From Acidobacteria bacterium RIFCSPLOWO2_02_FULL_61_28 (GTDB taxonomy: Bacteria; Acidobacteriota; Terriglobia; 2-12-FULL-54-10): a stretch of DNA of 33,666 bases. How positions within the stretch are numbered: the stretch's first letter is position 1; each line of letters opens with the position of its first letter. The notes beneath the pieces are model-generated. The model did not search any database and had not been told where the DNA came from. It saw nothing but the letters and a program-made list of their open reading frames with translations. The translations under genes were made by a program, and so were the position numbers. Shown one piece after another: positions 1 through 7,687 of this stretch. The DNA is taken from the NCBI GenBank assembly GCA_001767035.1, contig MEKR01000057.1, positions 1 to 33,666 of the forward strand, written 5' to 3'.

Positions 1-270
1 ACGCTCGATATTGTGGCAAAAGCGAGGATTCAGGCCCGCGTGCTCCGGTTTGGGACGGGCAATCTCGGGGACCACAAGAGCGTCGGCGGCGGAGTCTGGG
101 AAGCACGTTTGATGTTTGCAGCGGGATACCGAATCTACTTCGGGAACGACGGCAACTCGATCATCGTTCTTCTGGCCGGGGGTGAGAAGTCATCGCAGTC
201 GCAGGATATTTCCCGCGCCAAGGGCTTCTGGCGGGATTATTGGGAGGCAAAGCAGCATGGCAAGACGTAG
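1..270 (+). CDS. RelE/HigB-type toxin of a type II toxin-antitoxin pair, 5'-truncated by the window edge
   Basis: The frame is open to the first base of the window, so the true start lies upstream and only about 90 C-terminal residues are present. The visible part has the RelE/ParE-type addiction-module killer pattern: an arginine-rich helix (ARIQARVLRF), then GNLGDHKSVGGGVWEARL, the strand GYRIYFG, and the strand IIVLLAGGEKSSQ followed by a C-terminal helix. These toxins are small ribosome-associated or mRNA-cleaving proteins of about 100 residues (family knowledge). A GTG at position 13 is an internal codon, not a likely start. The stop overlaps the downstream antitoxin gene by 14 bases, which is the usual toxin-first arrangement of HigBA/RelBE-like modules. 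Activity cannot be judged without the missing N-terminus. Confidence 0.8.
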   Translation, partial: TLDIVAKARIQARVLRFGTGNLGDHKSVGGGVWEARLMFAAGYRIYFGNDGNSIIVLLAGGEKSSQSQDISRAKGFWRDYWEAKQHGKT

Positions 271-568
271 CAGAGATTGGAACTCGGGACTGGCACGCGA
301 TCTTCAGAACCAGAAATTCGCACGGGAATTCCTTTTGGCGGCGGTGGACGAAGGCGTTCCGATTCAGGTCGCGCTCTCGAAGGTAGTCCAGGCGACCGGA
401 GTAAAAGAATTCGCGGCGAAGGTAGGGATGCCGAGTCCCAACGTATTGCGCGCCCTCGACCGCCGTTACAATCCGACGCAACGAACTCTCAACCGGTTGC
501 TGCGTCCTTACAACTTACGACTCAGTGTAGCGCGCATCGAGGCGCCGAAACGCCGCCAGGCGGCATAG
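257..568 (+). CDS. Antitoxin of the RelE-type pair, addiction-module antidote (HigA-like DNA-binding fold)
   Basis: This 103-residue protein starts at the ATG at 257, inside the end of the toxin gene, which suggests translational coupling. The C-terminal two thirds read as a helix-turn-helix of the addiction-module antidote family: ALSKVVQATGVKEFAAKVGM, then SPNVLRALD, then a tail with NPTQRTLNRLLRPYNLRL. In this family the antitoxin binds and neutralises the toxin and represses its own operon (family knowledge). The frame stays open a further 47 codons upstream to an ATG at 116, but that would bury half the toxin gene and the extra residues look like noise, so 257 is preferred. The next gene is convergent and no promoter is visible between toxin and antitoxin. 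Confidence 0.82.
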   Translation: MARRSRDWNSGLARDLQNQKFAREFLLAAVDEGVPIQVALSKVVQATGVKEFAAKVGMPSPNVLRALDRRYNPTQRTLNRLLRPYNLRLSVARIEAPKRRQAA

Positions 569-671
569 TGGATTGGCCCAATGACGAGGGGGCCAAGGCG
601 AAACGAGCTGTTTTCCAGTCAATCAATGCCCCCTAAGACAGCGGGCGTACAATCAGACCATTCTTTCCAGA

Positions 672-2492
672 TCATGGGATCGGATGATTGGAGAGAAGCA
701 TTTTTCCGCCGCTCTGCGCGACGCGGTACACCTGATTTGATCCGAGCAGCTTTTCGAGGCGCGGGACCGCTGCATTCGAGGTGAGCAGATAATACCGCCG
801 TGGGTTTCCCCAAACCGTCTGGAAACGGCTGTCATCAATGAACACGTCCGGGGCTTTCGGCGCATAGGAACCGTATTCGAGGTTATTGATTCGGCCATTC
901 AACAGCAGCCCCTCCCGATCCGCATAGAAGAAAACCGAAGAGAACGTGTAGTACTGGTCATCCACAATCATCTCGCCGGGCGGGGATTTCCGCAGGGTTT
1001 CGGCCAGAGGTCGGGAGGACAGATAGGGATCGAACTCGACCATGGCGAGCCGCGCAGCGTGGGCAAAGAGCGCCATCATCAAAGCGAGCGCCAGGTAACC
1101 CCGCGCATCTTTGAGCATCCACCCGCCAATCGCGCCAAGCCCGAACGCAATTCCGGCCACCGCAAGCGGCAGGCGGAGGTAGGCAAACGCCGCAAGGGTC
1201 AAATCCTGCATGTGGCCGAGCGAAAGCGTATAGGCTTCGGGGTTCTGCGTCAGCGCCGTAACGATGTCGCCTGGCGTGGTAACATTCCGGGTAAGGAAGA
1301 GGACAACGGCGATAGTTCCTGCGGCAACGGCGGCCACCGTGGCGGCGGCGCGAGTGCCCCAGCGAATCCATTTCCCTCCTCCCGCGATGGCTGATCCGGC
1401 GAGCAGCGCCAGTGCCGGATAAACCGGCATCGAATAGTATTCCTGCGTTGTCGAGAACGTGAAAAACACGAGCAGGAACGCCGTCCAACAGAGGGCCAGG
1501 AGGCGGACCCGCCCGGCCCGATCCTCGGGCTGGAACGACTGCCGGGCAGCCGCAGGCAGATAGGCGCTCCAGGGAAACAACCAGACCAGATGCAGCAGCC
1601 AGAATTGCCAGCGAGGAACTGTGCTGTAATCGCGTGGGAAACGCCGGCCGAGAAAGCGGAGCACGTGCTCGTTGATGAAATACCGCCAGAAGAATCCGCG
1701 ATACTGGCCCGGTTCGCTTCGCAACGTGAAGTCGAAATAGGGCGGGTTTCGCAGGGTTGCCAGCACGTACCACGGAGCCGCGACGAGCAGCGCCACGGCC
1801 AATACCAGGAATGGCCTTAACCGCCTCCAAACCTGCCGGGAAAACAACTGTCGTGTCACAAGCAGGTAAAGAAAAGCTCCTCCGGCCGGCGCCACGCCGG
1901 CAATCAGCCCCTTCATCAAGAGGCCCGCGCCGAGGCTCGCTCCCATCAGCACCGCCCAAAGACCCGGCCGGGGTTCCCGCTCTTCGAGCAGACGCAAGAA
2001 GGCCCACATCGTTACGGTCACGCTGAGCGTCAGCATGACCTCCGGAATGAGGATGCGGGTAAACAGGAACAATCCGGCGCAGGTAGCCAGGGCCATGCCG
2101 GCATAGAAACCCGCTCGCCGGCCGAACGCCCACGCGCCGAACTGCGTCGTCACCCCGCAGAGGAGAATGGCGCTCAGAGCCAGGGGAATCCGCGCCGCCC
2201 AGTCGTGAATCCCGAAGATGGCATACGAGGCCGCGATCACCCAGTACGTCATGGGGGACTTGTCGAGGTAAACGACACCGTCGAGCCGCGCCGTCACCCA
2301 ATCGCCGGAGCGCAGCATGGTGCGCGCAATCGCCGCGTGGACGGAATCCACATCGTCCATCAAGGACGGCGGGCTGACAATCGTGCCGAGGAAGATCAGC
2401 GCGGCAACCGCCATGACCGCCGGCGCAGAGTACCGCTCCAGCAGTTCCGCTGAGCGACTTTCTTCCCGCCTGCCAGGTGCGAGGGTTGTCAT
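672..2492 (-). CDS. Membrane glycosyltransferase of the GT39/ArnT-like family
   Basis: The 606-residue integral membrane protein belongs to the dolichyl-phosphate-mannose/ArnT superfamily, whose members transfer a sugar from a polyprenyl-phosphate donor to an acceptor on the periplasmic face. After a first membrane helix (about residues 25-45) comes the acidic loop MDDVDSVHAAIARTMLRSGD, then RLDGVVYLDKSPMTYWV, which matches the ArnT pattern of an acidic pair followed by a lysine-proline motif before the second helix. About ten further hydrophobic segments follow. The last 110 residues form a soluble domain (APDVFIDDSRFQTVWGNPRR), as in ArnT-type enzymes. The ATG at 2492 directly precedes MTTLAPGRR. 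The gene stands alone, divergent from the methyltransferase gene at 2672. The acceptor (lipid A, protein or other glycan) cannot be told from sequence. Confidence 0.85.
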   Translation of the reverse strand: MTTLAPGRREESRSAELLERYSAPAVMAVAALIFLGTIVSPPSLMDDVDSVHAAIARTMLRSGDWVTARLDGVVYLDKSPMTYWVIAASYAIFGIHDWAARIPLALSAILLCGVTTQFGAWAFGRRAGFYAGMALATCAGLFLFTRILIPEVMLTLSVTVTMWAFLRLLEEREPRPGLWAVLMGASLGAGLLMKGLIAGVAPAGGAFLYLLVTRQLFSRQVWRRLRPFLVLAVALLVAAPWYVLATLRNPPYFDFTLRSEPGQYRGFFWRYFINEHVLRFLGRRFPRDYSTVPRWQFWLLHLVWLFPWSAYLPAAARQSFQPEDRAGRVRLLALCWTAFLLVFFTFSTTQEYYSMPVYPALALLAGSAIAGGGKWIRWGTRAAATVAAVAAGTIAVVLFLTRNVTTPGDIVTALTQNPEAYTLSLGHMQDLTLAAFAYLRLPLAVAGIAFGLGAIGGWMLKDARGYLALALMMALFAHAARLAMVEFDPYLSSRPLAETLRKSPPGEMIVDDQYYTFSSVFFYADREGLLLNGRINNLEYGSYAPKAPDVFIDDSRFQTVWGNPRRYYLLTSNAAVPRLEKLLGSNQVYRVAQSGGKMLLSNHPIP

Positions 2493-2542
2493 AAGTTTCT
2501 GAATCCGGCAGGAACCCGGTTCACTCTGATACGATCTGTTCC

Positions 2543-2561
2543 CCCGCTCGGAGCGAGCGGG
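2543..2561. promoter_or_regulatory. Perfect 8-bp inverted repeat upstream of a -10 box
   Basis: The arms cccgctcg and cgagcggg are separated by three bases. The repeat lies in the divergent region between the glycosyltransferase and methyltransferase genes, and covers the place where a -35 element would sit for the TATAAT at 2573-2578. It could be an operator or simply one of the many palindromic repeats of this genome; sequence alone does not decide. Confidence 0.35.
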
Positions 2562-2572
2562 AGAACCCAGTT

Positions 2573-2578
2573 TATAAT
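2573..2578 (+). promoter_or_regulatory. Probable -10 box (TATAAT) for the methyltransferase gene
   Basis: A consensus TATAAT lies 93 bases before the GTG start at 2672. No good TTGACA-like element is seen at the right distance, because that position is occupied by the inverted repeat at 2543-2561. Confidence 0.4.
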
Positions 2579-2671
2579 GAAACGCGAGCCGGTCGGGAAC
2601 CGCCCTCTGTGGCCCTGACTTGGTTTGGGGATGGTGGAGGGTGAGCGAATCCGGATGGGAAGGGAGAGTCT

Positions 2672-3475
2672 GTGGGCGAGCGAACGCCGGCCCCGTCGCG
2701 AGGGTCTTGCGAAAAGCAATGGGACCCGGCCCTGTATGACAGCAAGCATTCCTTTGTCTGGAAATACGGCGCGGAGCTGATCGAGCTGCTTGCGCCGCAG
2801 CGGGGAGAACGCGTCCTCGACCTCGGATGCGGGACCGGCCACCTGACGCAACAGATGGCGCTCACGGGCGCGGAGGTGACCGGCCTGGACTTCTCGCCCG
2901 CCATGATTGCGCAGGCCCGGAAGAACTATCCCCATATCGAGTTTGTCGAAGCCGATGCTGCCGCCTTCGAGTTCGCCCAGCCGTTTGACGCGGTGTTCTC
3001 GAACGCGGCCTTGCACTGGATGACCAAGCCGGAAGCAGTGGTGGCGTGTGTAGCGCGAGTGCTCAAGCCCGGCGGGCGGTTTGCGGCTGAATTCGGAGGC
3101 AAAGGAAATATCGAAGCGATACGCCACGCGATTCGCCAGGCTCTCCGCGCCCCGGGAATTGCGAGAGACGAGGAATGGAATCCGTGGTATTACCCGAGCA
3201 TCGCCGAGTATGCCAGTCTCCTGGAGCGGCATGGCCTGGCGGTTCGGTCTGCCACTCTTTTTGATCGTCCGACGGCGCTGGAGGAAGGCGAACAGGGCCT
3301 GCGCCTCTGGCTGGAGATGTTTGCCAGCAGTTTGCTGGAGAGCGTCTCGCCAGACCAGAAAGAAGAGCTGATCCGGCACGTGGAGGACCAGCTTCGGCCC
3401 ACGCAGTTTCGTGACGGGACCTGGTACGCCGACTACACCCGAATCCGCGTTCTGGCCCGCAGGGAGCCGTTGTAG
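2672..3475 (+). CDS. Class I SAM-dependent methyltransferase, Tam/UbiE-like
   Basis: The 267-residue cytoplasmic protein has the Rossmann methyltransferase signature. Motif I is VLDLGCGTGHLTQ at about residues 48-60, followed by the acidic strand end VTGLDFSPAMI, the DAAAF segment, and FDAVFSNAALHWM, which resembles the trans-aconitate methyltransferase group. The middle region has VLKPGGRFAAEFGGKGN, typical of this subfamily, and a C-terminal helical cap follows. Substrate identity cannot be inferred; Tam itself methylates trans-aconitate, but the name is used loosely in annotations. The start is a GTG at 2672 preceded by a purine-rich AGGGAGAG. The first ten residues are uncharged low-complexity, so the true start could be a few codons downstream. 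The following gene is rpmE with its own promoter. Confidence 0.85.
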   Translation: MGERTPAPSRGSCEKQWDPALYDSKHSFVWKYGAELIELLAPQRGERVLDLGCGTGHLTQQMALTGAEVTGLDFSPAMIAQARKNYPHIEFVEADAAAFEFAQPFDAVFSNAALHWMTKPEAVVACVARVLKPGGRFAAEFGGKGNIEAIRHAIRQALRAPGIARDEEWNPWYYPSIAEYASLLERHGLAVRSATLFDRPTALEEGEQGLRLWLEMFASSLLESVSPDQKEELIRHVEDQLRPTQFRDGTWYADYTRIRVLARREPL

Positions 3476-3503
3476 CCCTCCTGCAATTACCCTTCCCCGC
3501 TGG

Positions 3504-3532
3504 TTGCGCGGCGCCCGTCGAAGAGGTATACT
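3504..3532 (+). promoter_or_regulatory. Sigma-70-type promoter of rpmE
   Basis: TTGCGC at 3504-3509 and TATACT at 3527-3532 are separated by exactly 17 bases. Transcription would start about 25-28 bases before the rpmE ATG, leaving room for the AGGAG at 3548-3552. This is the best-formed promoter in the window. Confidence 0.55.
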
Positions 3533-3564
3533 GACTTTGATACTTTTAGGAGCGGAACGGAGCA

Positions 3565-3804
3565 ATGAAACCTGGCATTCACCCCGAGTACAACGAAGTC
3601 GTGGCGATCTGCGCCTGCGGAAACACCTTCAAGACCCGTTCGACGCGCAAGGGAAAGATTCACATGGAAATCTGCTCCAGTTGCCATCCTTTCTTCACCG
3701 GCAAGCAGAAGCTGGTGGACACGGCAGGACGAGTCGAGCGGTTCCAGAGAAAGTACGGGCGCAAGACCGAGACCCCCGCGCCGACTCCGAGCACGGCCAG
3801 TTAA
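3565..3804 (+). CDS. rpmE: 50S ribosomal protein L31 (zinc-binding type)
   Basis: The 79-residue protein begins [20 protein letters not shown], the standard L31 N-terminus. Cysteines at 16, 18, 37 and 40 (CAC ... CSSC) form the zinc ribbon of the C+ form. L31 sits on the 50S central protuberance and helps bridge the subunits (family knowledge). The segment [20 protein letters not shown] is highly conserved. The C-terminal tail after residue 66 ([12 protein letters not shown]) is a short proline/threonine extension of no known role. AGGAG lies 12 bases before the ATG, a slightly long spacing. The gene is followed after 66 bases by thyX on the same strand, which appears to have a separate promoter. 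Confidence 0.96.
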   Translation: MKPGIHPEYNEVVAICACGNTFKTRSTRKGKIHMEICSSCHPFFTGKQKLVDTAGRVERFQRKYGRKTETPAPTPSTAS

Positions 3805-3834
3805 GCATCTCTCCGCTTCCTCGTCTCTTCTCGC

Positions 3835-3864
3835 TTCTCACCCGTTTTGGTTTTCGGGTACAAT
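3835..3864 (+). promoter_or_regulatory. Probable thyX promoter, apparently leaderless
   Basis: TTCTCA at 3835-3840 (four of six consensus bases) and TACAAT at 3859-3864 are spaced by 18 bases. The -10 box ends six bases before the ATG at 3871, so transcription would be expected to start at or next to the start codon. No Shine-Dalgarno sequence is present before that ATG. Confidence 0.4.
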
Positions 3865-3870
3865 CGCGCC

Positions 3871-5442
3871 ATGAGCGTGGCAGACACAGCGCGGCTTCTC
3901 GAAACGACTCAGCCTCGGGTGACGCTGCGCAACTTCTTTGAGAAGCCGTTTGACTCGGCCATCGCCGCGGCCCGGACGTGCTATTCCTCCCGCATCATCT
4001 CGCCCGAAGAGATCACGGAGAAACAGCGGATCGCCATCGGCGCGACCACCTTCAACGGCGGGCATCACACCGTCTTCCAGCACGCGCACTTCGAGTTCGG
4101 CCTGGAGAACGTCTCCCGGCACTTTGTGTGGAATTTTCTCCACAGCCATCCGTTCTACAATTCCGAGCAGCAGAGCCAGCGGTACGTGCGCCTCGACAAG
4201 GCGCTGGCCTTTGTCCCGCCCCTTCCGGAGGAAGCGCGGGAATTGTACGTGCGCGCCGTCGAGCGGGCTTGGGAATCCTATCGAGTGCTCGCGCAGAAGC
4301 TCTCGCCGCGCACCCGCGAGACGCTTTACGACGTTTGGAAAATCACGGAGAGAACTCAGGAGAAGCGCCGCCAGAGAATTGAGCGCCAAGTAGACAAGAA
4401 GGCGATTGAAGTGGCGCGCTACGTTCTGCCGCTGGCGACGTTCACCACCATGGTGCACACGCTCTCCGGCGTCGTCCTGCACCGGCTCTACCGGATGCGC
4501 AACTCCGGCGACACGCCGCAGGAAACGGCGCTCGTGGTGGACCAGATGGTCGAACGGGTGAAAGAAATTGACCCGCAGTTCTTCGAGCGGATCGGCAGCG
4601 GGCCGTTAGACGAGGAGCAACTGTCCGAACGAAGGCTTACCGAGCAGAGCGATCCCGCAAAGCGGGACCCCTCCCTCGCCCGCGAGGAATTTGACCGCGA
4701 CTTGGGAGGGTGGACGTCCCGGCTGATTGCGGCCACGCCGGACGCCGAGCGGATCGCGGCCCGCGCGTTTCGCGCCGTACTCGGCTTGAGCGAGAGGGAG
4801 ATGGACGACGAGCAGGCGCTCGACGAGTTGCTCAACCCCGCCCGCAACCGCTATCGTCTCGAGACCCTCAATGTGGGCGTTCACTCGCCCATGATGCGGT
4901 CCTTGCAGCACGTTTCGTACACATTCCTCAAGAAGCTGAGCCACACCGCGGACTCCCAGGACCAGCGGCATCGCATGGTCCCCGCCTCGCGGCCGTTGCT
5001 GGCTGCCACGGTTTGTTCCGATCCCGACTACCTTGTCCCCATGCTGGTGCGCGGCAATGCCGAAGCGGAGGACCTCTACCACCAAGCCATGCAGGAAGCC
5101 TGGCAGGCGAGAAACCAGTTGATCGCAATGGGCGTTTCTCCCTCGTTCGCCGTGTACGTGCTGCCGAACGCCGCCGCCGTCCGCCTCGTCGAGACCGGCA
5201 GCCTGCTCCACCTGCTCCACAAATGGACCATGCGGACCTGCTTCAATGCTCAGGAGGAAATCTACGCGGCCTCCATGGAAGAGCTTGCGCAGGTCCGGCA
5301 GACGCACCCCCGCCTGGCCCGCTATCTCGGGCCGCCTTGCTACGTCCGCCACGGACTGGCCTACCCGGTTTGCACCGAAGGCAGCCATTTCTGCGGCGTC
5401 AAAGTGTGGGAAACATTTCCGGACGTCGAACGGAAACTGTAA
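3871..5442 (+). CDS. thyX: Two-domain FAD-dependent thymidylate synthase (ThyX) homologue
   Basis: The 523-residue protein is about twice the usual ThyX length and reads as two ThyX-like halves. The N-half has RTCYSS, GHHTVFQHAHFEF, SRHFVWNFLHSH, SEQQSQRYV (98-106), and the second signature AIEVARYVLPLATFTTM ... RMRNSGDTPQE (to about 218). The C-half repeats the plan with HVSYTFLKKLSH, QRHRMVPASRPLL (365-377), FAVYVLPNAAAV and MRTCFNAQEEIY (454-465). ThyX makes dTMP from dUMP using methylenetetrahydrofolate and FAD. Neither half carries the intact RHRx7S motif, so catalysis may be shared between halves or altered. The ATG at 3871 is chosen over an in-frame TTG at 3847 because it directly follows a -10-like box. 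No thyA is present in the window. The neighbour on the right is convergent. Confidence 0.88.
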   Translation: MSVADTARLLETTQPRVTLRNFFEKPFDSAIAAARTCYSSRIISPEEITEKQRIAIGATTFNGGHHTVFQHAHFEFGLENVSRHFVWNFLHSHPFYNSEQQSQRYVRLDKALAFVPPLPEEARELYVRAVERAWESYRVLAQKLSPRTRETLYDVWKITERTQEKRRQRIERQVDKKAIEVARYVLPLATFTTMVHTLSGVVLHRLYRMRNSGDTPQETALVVDQMVERVKEIDPQFFERIGSGPLDEEQLSERRLTEQSDPAKRDPSLAREEFDRDLGGWTSRLIAATPDAERIAARAFRAVLGLSEREMDDEQALDELLNPARNRYRLETLNVGVHSPMMRSLQHVSYTFLKKLSHTADSQDQRHRMVPASRPLLAATVCSDPDYLVPMLVRGNAEAEDLYHQAMQEAWQARNQLIAMGVSPSFAVYVLPNAAAVRLVETGSLLHLLHKWTMRTCFNAQEEIYAASMEELAQVRQTHPRLARYLGPPCYVRHGLAYPVCTEGSHFCGVKVWETFPDVERKL

Positions 5443-5510
5443 AACCAACTCTTAGACTGGGAGACCCCTCTCGCCCGGAGAGCAAACGCGGCTTCGGAAG
5501 AAGCAGTGGT
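5443..5510. other. Short convergent spacer with two weak hairpins
   Basis: Between the convergent thyX and dehydrogenase genes are two 5-bp stems (ctctc/gagag and gcttc/gaagc). Neither is followed by a T-tract, so a classical intrinsic terminator is not supported. Confidence 0.25.
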
Positions 5511-6560
5511 CTAGGGGCGGGACAGTTGCTCGGCGCGATTCGGCTCGATGATGACCTTGAGAGAGCTGTCTCGGGGATTGGCGGCGATCCGGAACGCTTC
5601 GGCGATCTGATTGATCCCAAAGCGGTGGGTTACAAGTTCGTCCACGCACACCTGCCCGGCGCGGAGCAGCTCGATGGCTTCCTGCATGTCGCGCGGGGCG
5701 GCTCCGTAGCTGAAGTTGAGCGTGGGTTGCATGGTCCAGAAGCGGGTCAGGTTAATCGGCAGCTTCTGGTCGGGACCGTCGGTGGCAAAAAACACAATGT
5801 GGCCGCCCCGGTGGACGCAATCGAGGGCGCTCTCGGCCGCCTTCGGGGAGCCGGTACAGACAAAAACACGGTCCGCCGCGGGGAGTTTTTCCGTGGCGGC
5901 AATGGCTTCGTCGGCTCCGGCCCGGGAAGCGGCTTCCAGCCGGCGCGTGTTGGTGTCCACGGCGTAGATTCGTTGGGCCCCGAGAAACCGCGCCAGTTTG
6001 ATGTGAAGCAACCCCGCCAGACCGCTTCCGATGATCAGCACGGTGCGCGCGGCGATCGGGGAAGCTTTTCTCATGCCGCGCACGACGCACGCCAGCGGCT
6101 CGACAAACGAGCCTTGCTCGTAGGTCATGCTGTCCGGCAAGCGATACAGGCCGCGGGCCACGCATTGTTCCAGCACGCGGATGTATTGGGAGAAGCCACC
6201 CGGCTCGATGTGCTTTTCCCGCATGGCTTCGCAAGCGGTCTCGTTTCCGTCCTGGCAGGAGGGACATTCCAGGCAGGGGAAATGATGCACCACAATCACC
6301 CGGTCGCCCGCCTGGAACTGGCTGACCAACTCGCCCACCTCCACAATCTCCCCGGCAATCTCATGGCCGGTATTGATGCCGCCCATCCGCTGAATCGCCG
6401 GTTCGCGGTACCACTGCATGGTATCGCTGCCGCAAATCCCGCAGGTGGCCACGCGGATCAGAACCTCCTTTGGGCCGATCGCAGGAATCGGTTTTTCCTC
6501 TACTCGCACGTCGTCGTTGCCGAAGTAGAGGCCGAGCTTCATGGTTCCGGCGACGGTCAT
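5511..6560 (-). CDS. Zinc-dependent medium-chain alcohol/polyol dehydrogenase
   Basis: The 349-residue enzyme belongs to the MDR superfamily near sorbitol and threonine dehydrogenases; it would oxidise an alcohol with NAD(P). Catalytic zinc ligands are visible in CGICGSD (C40) and GHE (H66-E67). Four structural-zinc cysteines are at 96, 99, 102 and 110 (CLECPSC ... C). The nucleotide fold follows as VLIIGSGLAGLLHIKLARFLGA. The start chosen is the ATG at 6560, which overlaps the stop of the upstream aldolase gene as ATGA, so the two are translationally coupled. The frame is open 14 codons further, but those lie inside the aldolase gene. Pairing with a sugar-phosphate-type aldolase suggests a short catabolic route, but the substrate cannot be named. 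Confidence 0.88.
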   Translation of the reverse strand: MTVAGTMKLGLYFGNDDVRVEEKPIPAIGPKEVLIRVATCGICGSDTMQWYREPAIQRMGGINTGHEIAGEIVEVGELVSQFQAGDRVIVVHHFPCLECPSCQDGNETACEAMREKHIEPGGFSQYIRVLEQCVARGLYRLPDSMTYEQGSFVEPLACVVRGMRKASPIAARTVLIIGSGLAGLLHIKLARFLGAQRIYAVDTNTRRLEAASRAGADEAIAATEKLPAADRVFVCTGSPKAAESALDCVHRGGHIVFFATDGPDQKLPINLTRFWTMQPTLNFSYGAAPRDMQEAIELLRAGQVCVDELVTHRFGINQIAEAFRIAANPRDSSLKVIIEPNRAEQLSRP

Positions 6561-7549
6561 CCGCGGCTCTCCTTCAATTCCGGGACCTGACCTTCCTGGC
6601 ATTCCTGGAACACCGCGTAAGCTTCTTCGGGCGTGCGTCCCTCGTGGACAACGGCGCGCAACGCCTGGATCATGGCGACGGGATGTTTGTGCCTCCAGAC
6701 CCTGCGACCGAAATCAATTCCGCGGGCGCCCTTCTGGATCGAATCGTAAGCCAGCGCCAGGCTGTCCCGGGTTTCGTCCACGCCCTTGGGCATCTTTCCT
6801 CCCGCGACGATGACGGGCACGCCGGCGGCCTCGACGACCCGTTCAAAGCCTTTCCCGCAGTTGTACGTCTTGACGAAGTCCGCGCCGTGCGCCACCAGGA
6901 TCGCTCCGGCCCGCGTCAGGAAGTCCGAGTCTTTTTCGAGATACCCGAGCGCATCGCCGACCGCGACGACTCCAAGAATGGGAAGGCCGATTTCTCTCGC
7001 CTCGCGGGACAGCGTAGCCAGGTTATCGAGCGTCTGCGATTGGTGCTCGGTCTTCAAGTAAACGGAGACCGCCGCCGCCGCTCCCCCTTCCTTGACCACG
7101 TCCTGCGCCCCCAGGATGAGCCGCTCGTTGGCAATCGTGTCCGGGCGATTCACAATGCTGTCCAAAATCTGGTATTCCTCAAATTCCGCCGCAGTCGCCT
7201 TCCCGGTCTCGACCTTGGTCTTGTGTTCCTTGTACGTCTTGTCAAAATCTCTGCCGGTTCTCTGCTGATACGCCAGCTTGGCGGGCTCTTGCAGAAAGCC
7301 CGGCACCGGAATGCTCATCGTCGAAGTGCAGCCGGAGGCGCGCACAATCACCGGATTTTCCGGACTGCGAGGGAAAGCGTGGCGCAGTACGCCCGGATCG
7401 GTCATCAGCACGTCCACGTACGGCAACAGCGGGGTCAAAACCTCGCCGGGTTTTTCCAGGCCGGCGACGACGCCGAAATACCGATGGTCTGCCGCCAGCA
7501 CCACAACCCGCTCCCGCCCGCCAAACAGTTTCTTCATTCCTTCTTTCAT
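6557..7549 (-). CDS. Class I aldolase of the DeoC/LacD/FbaB (LsrF-like) superfamily
   Basis: The 330-residue TIM-barrel aldolase has the Schiff-base type signature: VVVLAADHRYFG with Asp21 near the N-terminus, the probable Schiff-base lysine K227 in HGADFVKTYNCGKGF, the VPVIVAGGK strand (about 245-252), and the phosphate-binding end GARGIDFGRRVWRH. Families with this layout include archaeal-type fructose-bisphosphate aldolase and LsrF; the substrate here is unknown. Residues 85-135 form a charged helical insertion (KTYKEHKTKVETGK) that I do not recall from the short FbaB enzymes. The ATG at 7549 gives MKEGMKKLFG; the second ATG five codons later is also possible. The gene overlaps the downstream dehydrogenase by four bases and is first in that two-gene unit. 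Confidence 0.82.
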   Translation of the reverse strand: MKEGMKKLFGGRERVVVLAADHRYFGVVAGLEKPGEVLTPLLPYVDVLMTDPGVLRHAFPRSPENPVIVRASGCTSTMSIPVPGFLQEPAKLAYQQRTGRDFDKTYKEHKTKVETGKATAAEFEEYQILDSIVNRPDTIANERLILGAQDVVKEGGAAAAVSVYLKTEHQSQTLDNLATLSREAREIGLPILGVVAVGDALGYLEKDSDFLTRAGAILVAHGADFVKTYNCGKGFERVVEAAGVPVIVAGGKMPKGVDETRDSLALAYDSIQKGARGIDFGRRVWRHKHPVAMIQALRAVVHEGRTPEEAYAVFQECQEGQVPELKESRG

Positions 7550-7610
7550 AGTTTCATGGCTCCTCGCCTCATGGTATCGGATGGCGCCCGGTGTTGTAAA
7601 GAAAGGGAGT

Positions 7611-7687
7611 GGGGAATAGGGGGTAGGGAGTAGGGAGTAAACGGAACCATGACTGTTCCCTGTTCCCTATCCCCTGTTCCCTACTTC
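7611..7687. repeat. Inverted AG-rich repeat (GGGAATAGGG type)
   Basis: A run of gggaatag/gggagtag-like units at 7611-7638 faces its complement (ttccctgttccctatcccc and neighbours) at 7653-7687, forming a long imperfect hairpin. The right arm supplies the last codons of the methyltransferase gene that ends at 7667. It resembles low-complexity dispersed repeats seen in several soil bacteria (recollection). Confidence 0.6.

Noticed and set aside
5460-5510. Possible tRNA-like or terminator fold between thyX and the dehydrogenase gene
   Set aside because: The stems are 5 bp, there is no acceptor or T-arm pattern and no T-tract.
4710-6590. A 626-codon open frame on the plus strand across the thyX end and the dehydrogenase gene
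   Set aside because: It is a GC-bias shadow of the dehydrogenase and thyX genes; it is rich in Arg, Gly, His and Pro and has no family motif.
7611-7687. Possible CRISPR array or minisatellite
   Set aside because: The units are short, degenerate and inverted, without spacers.
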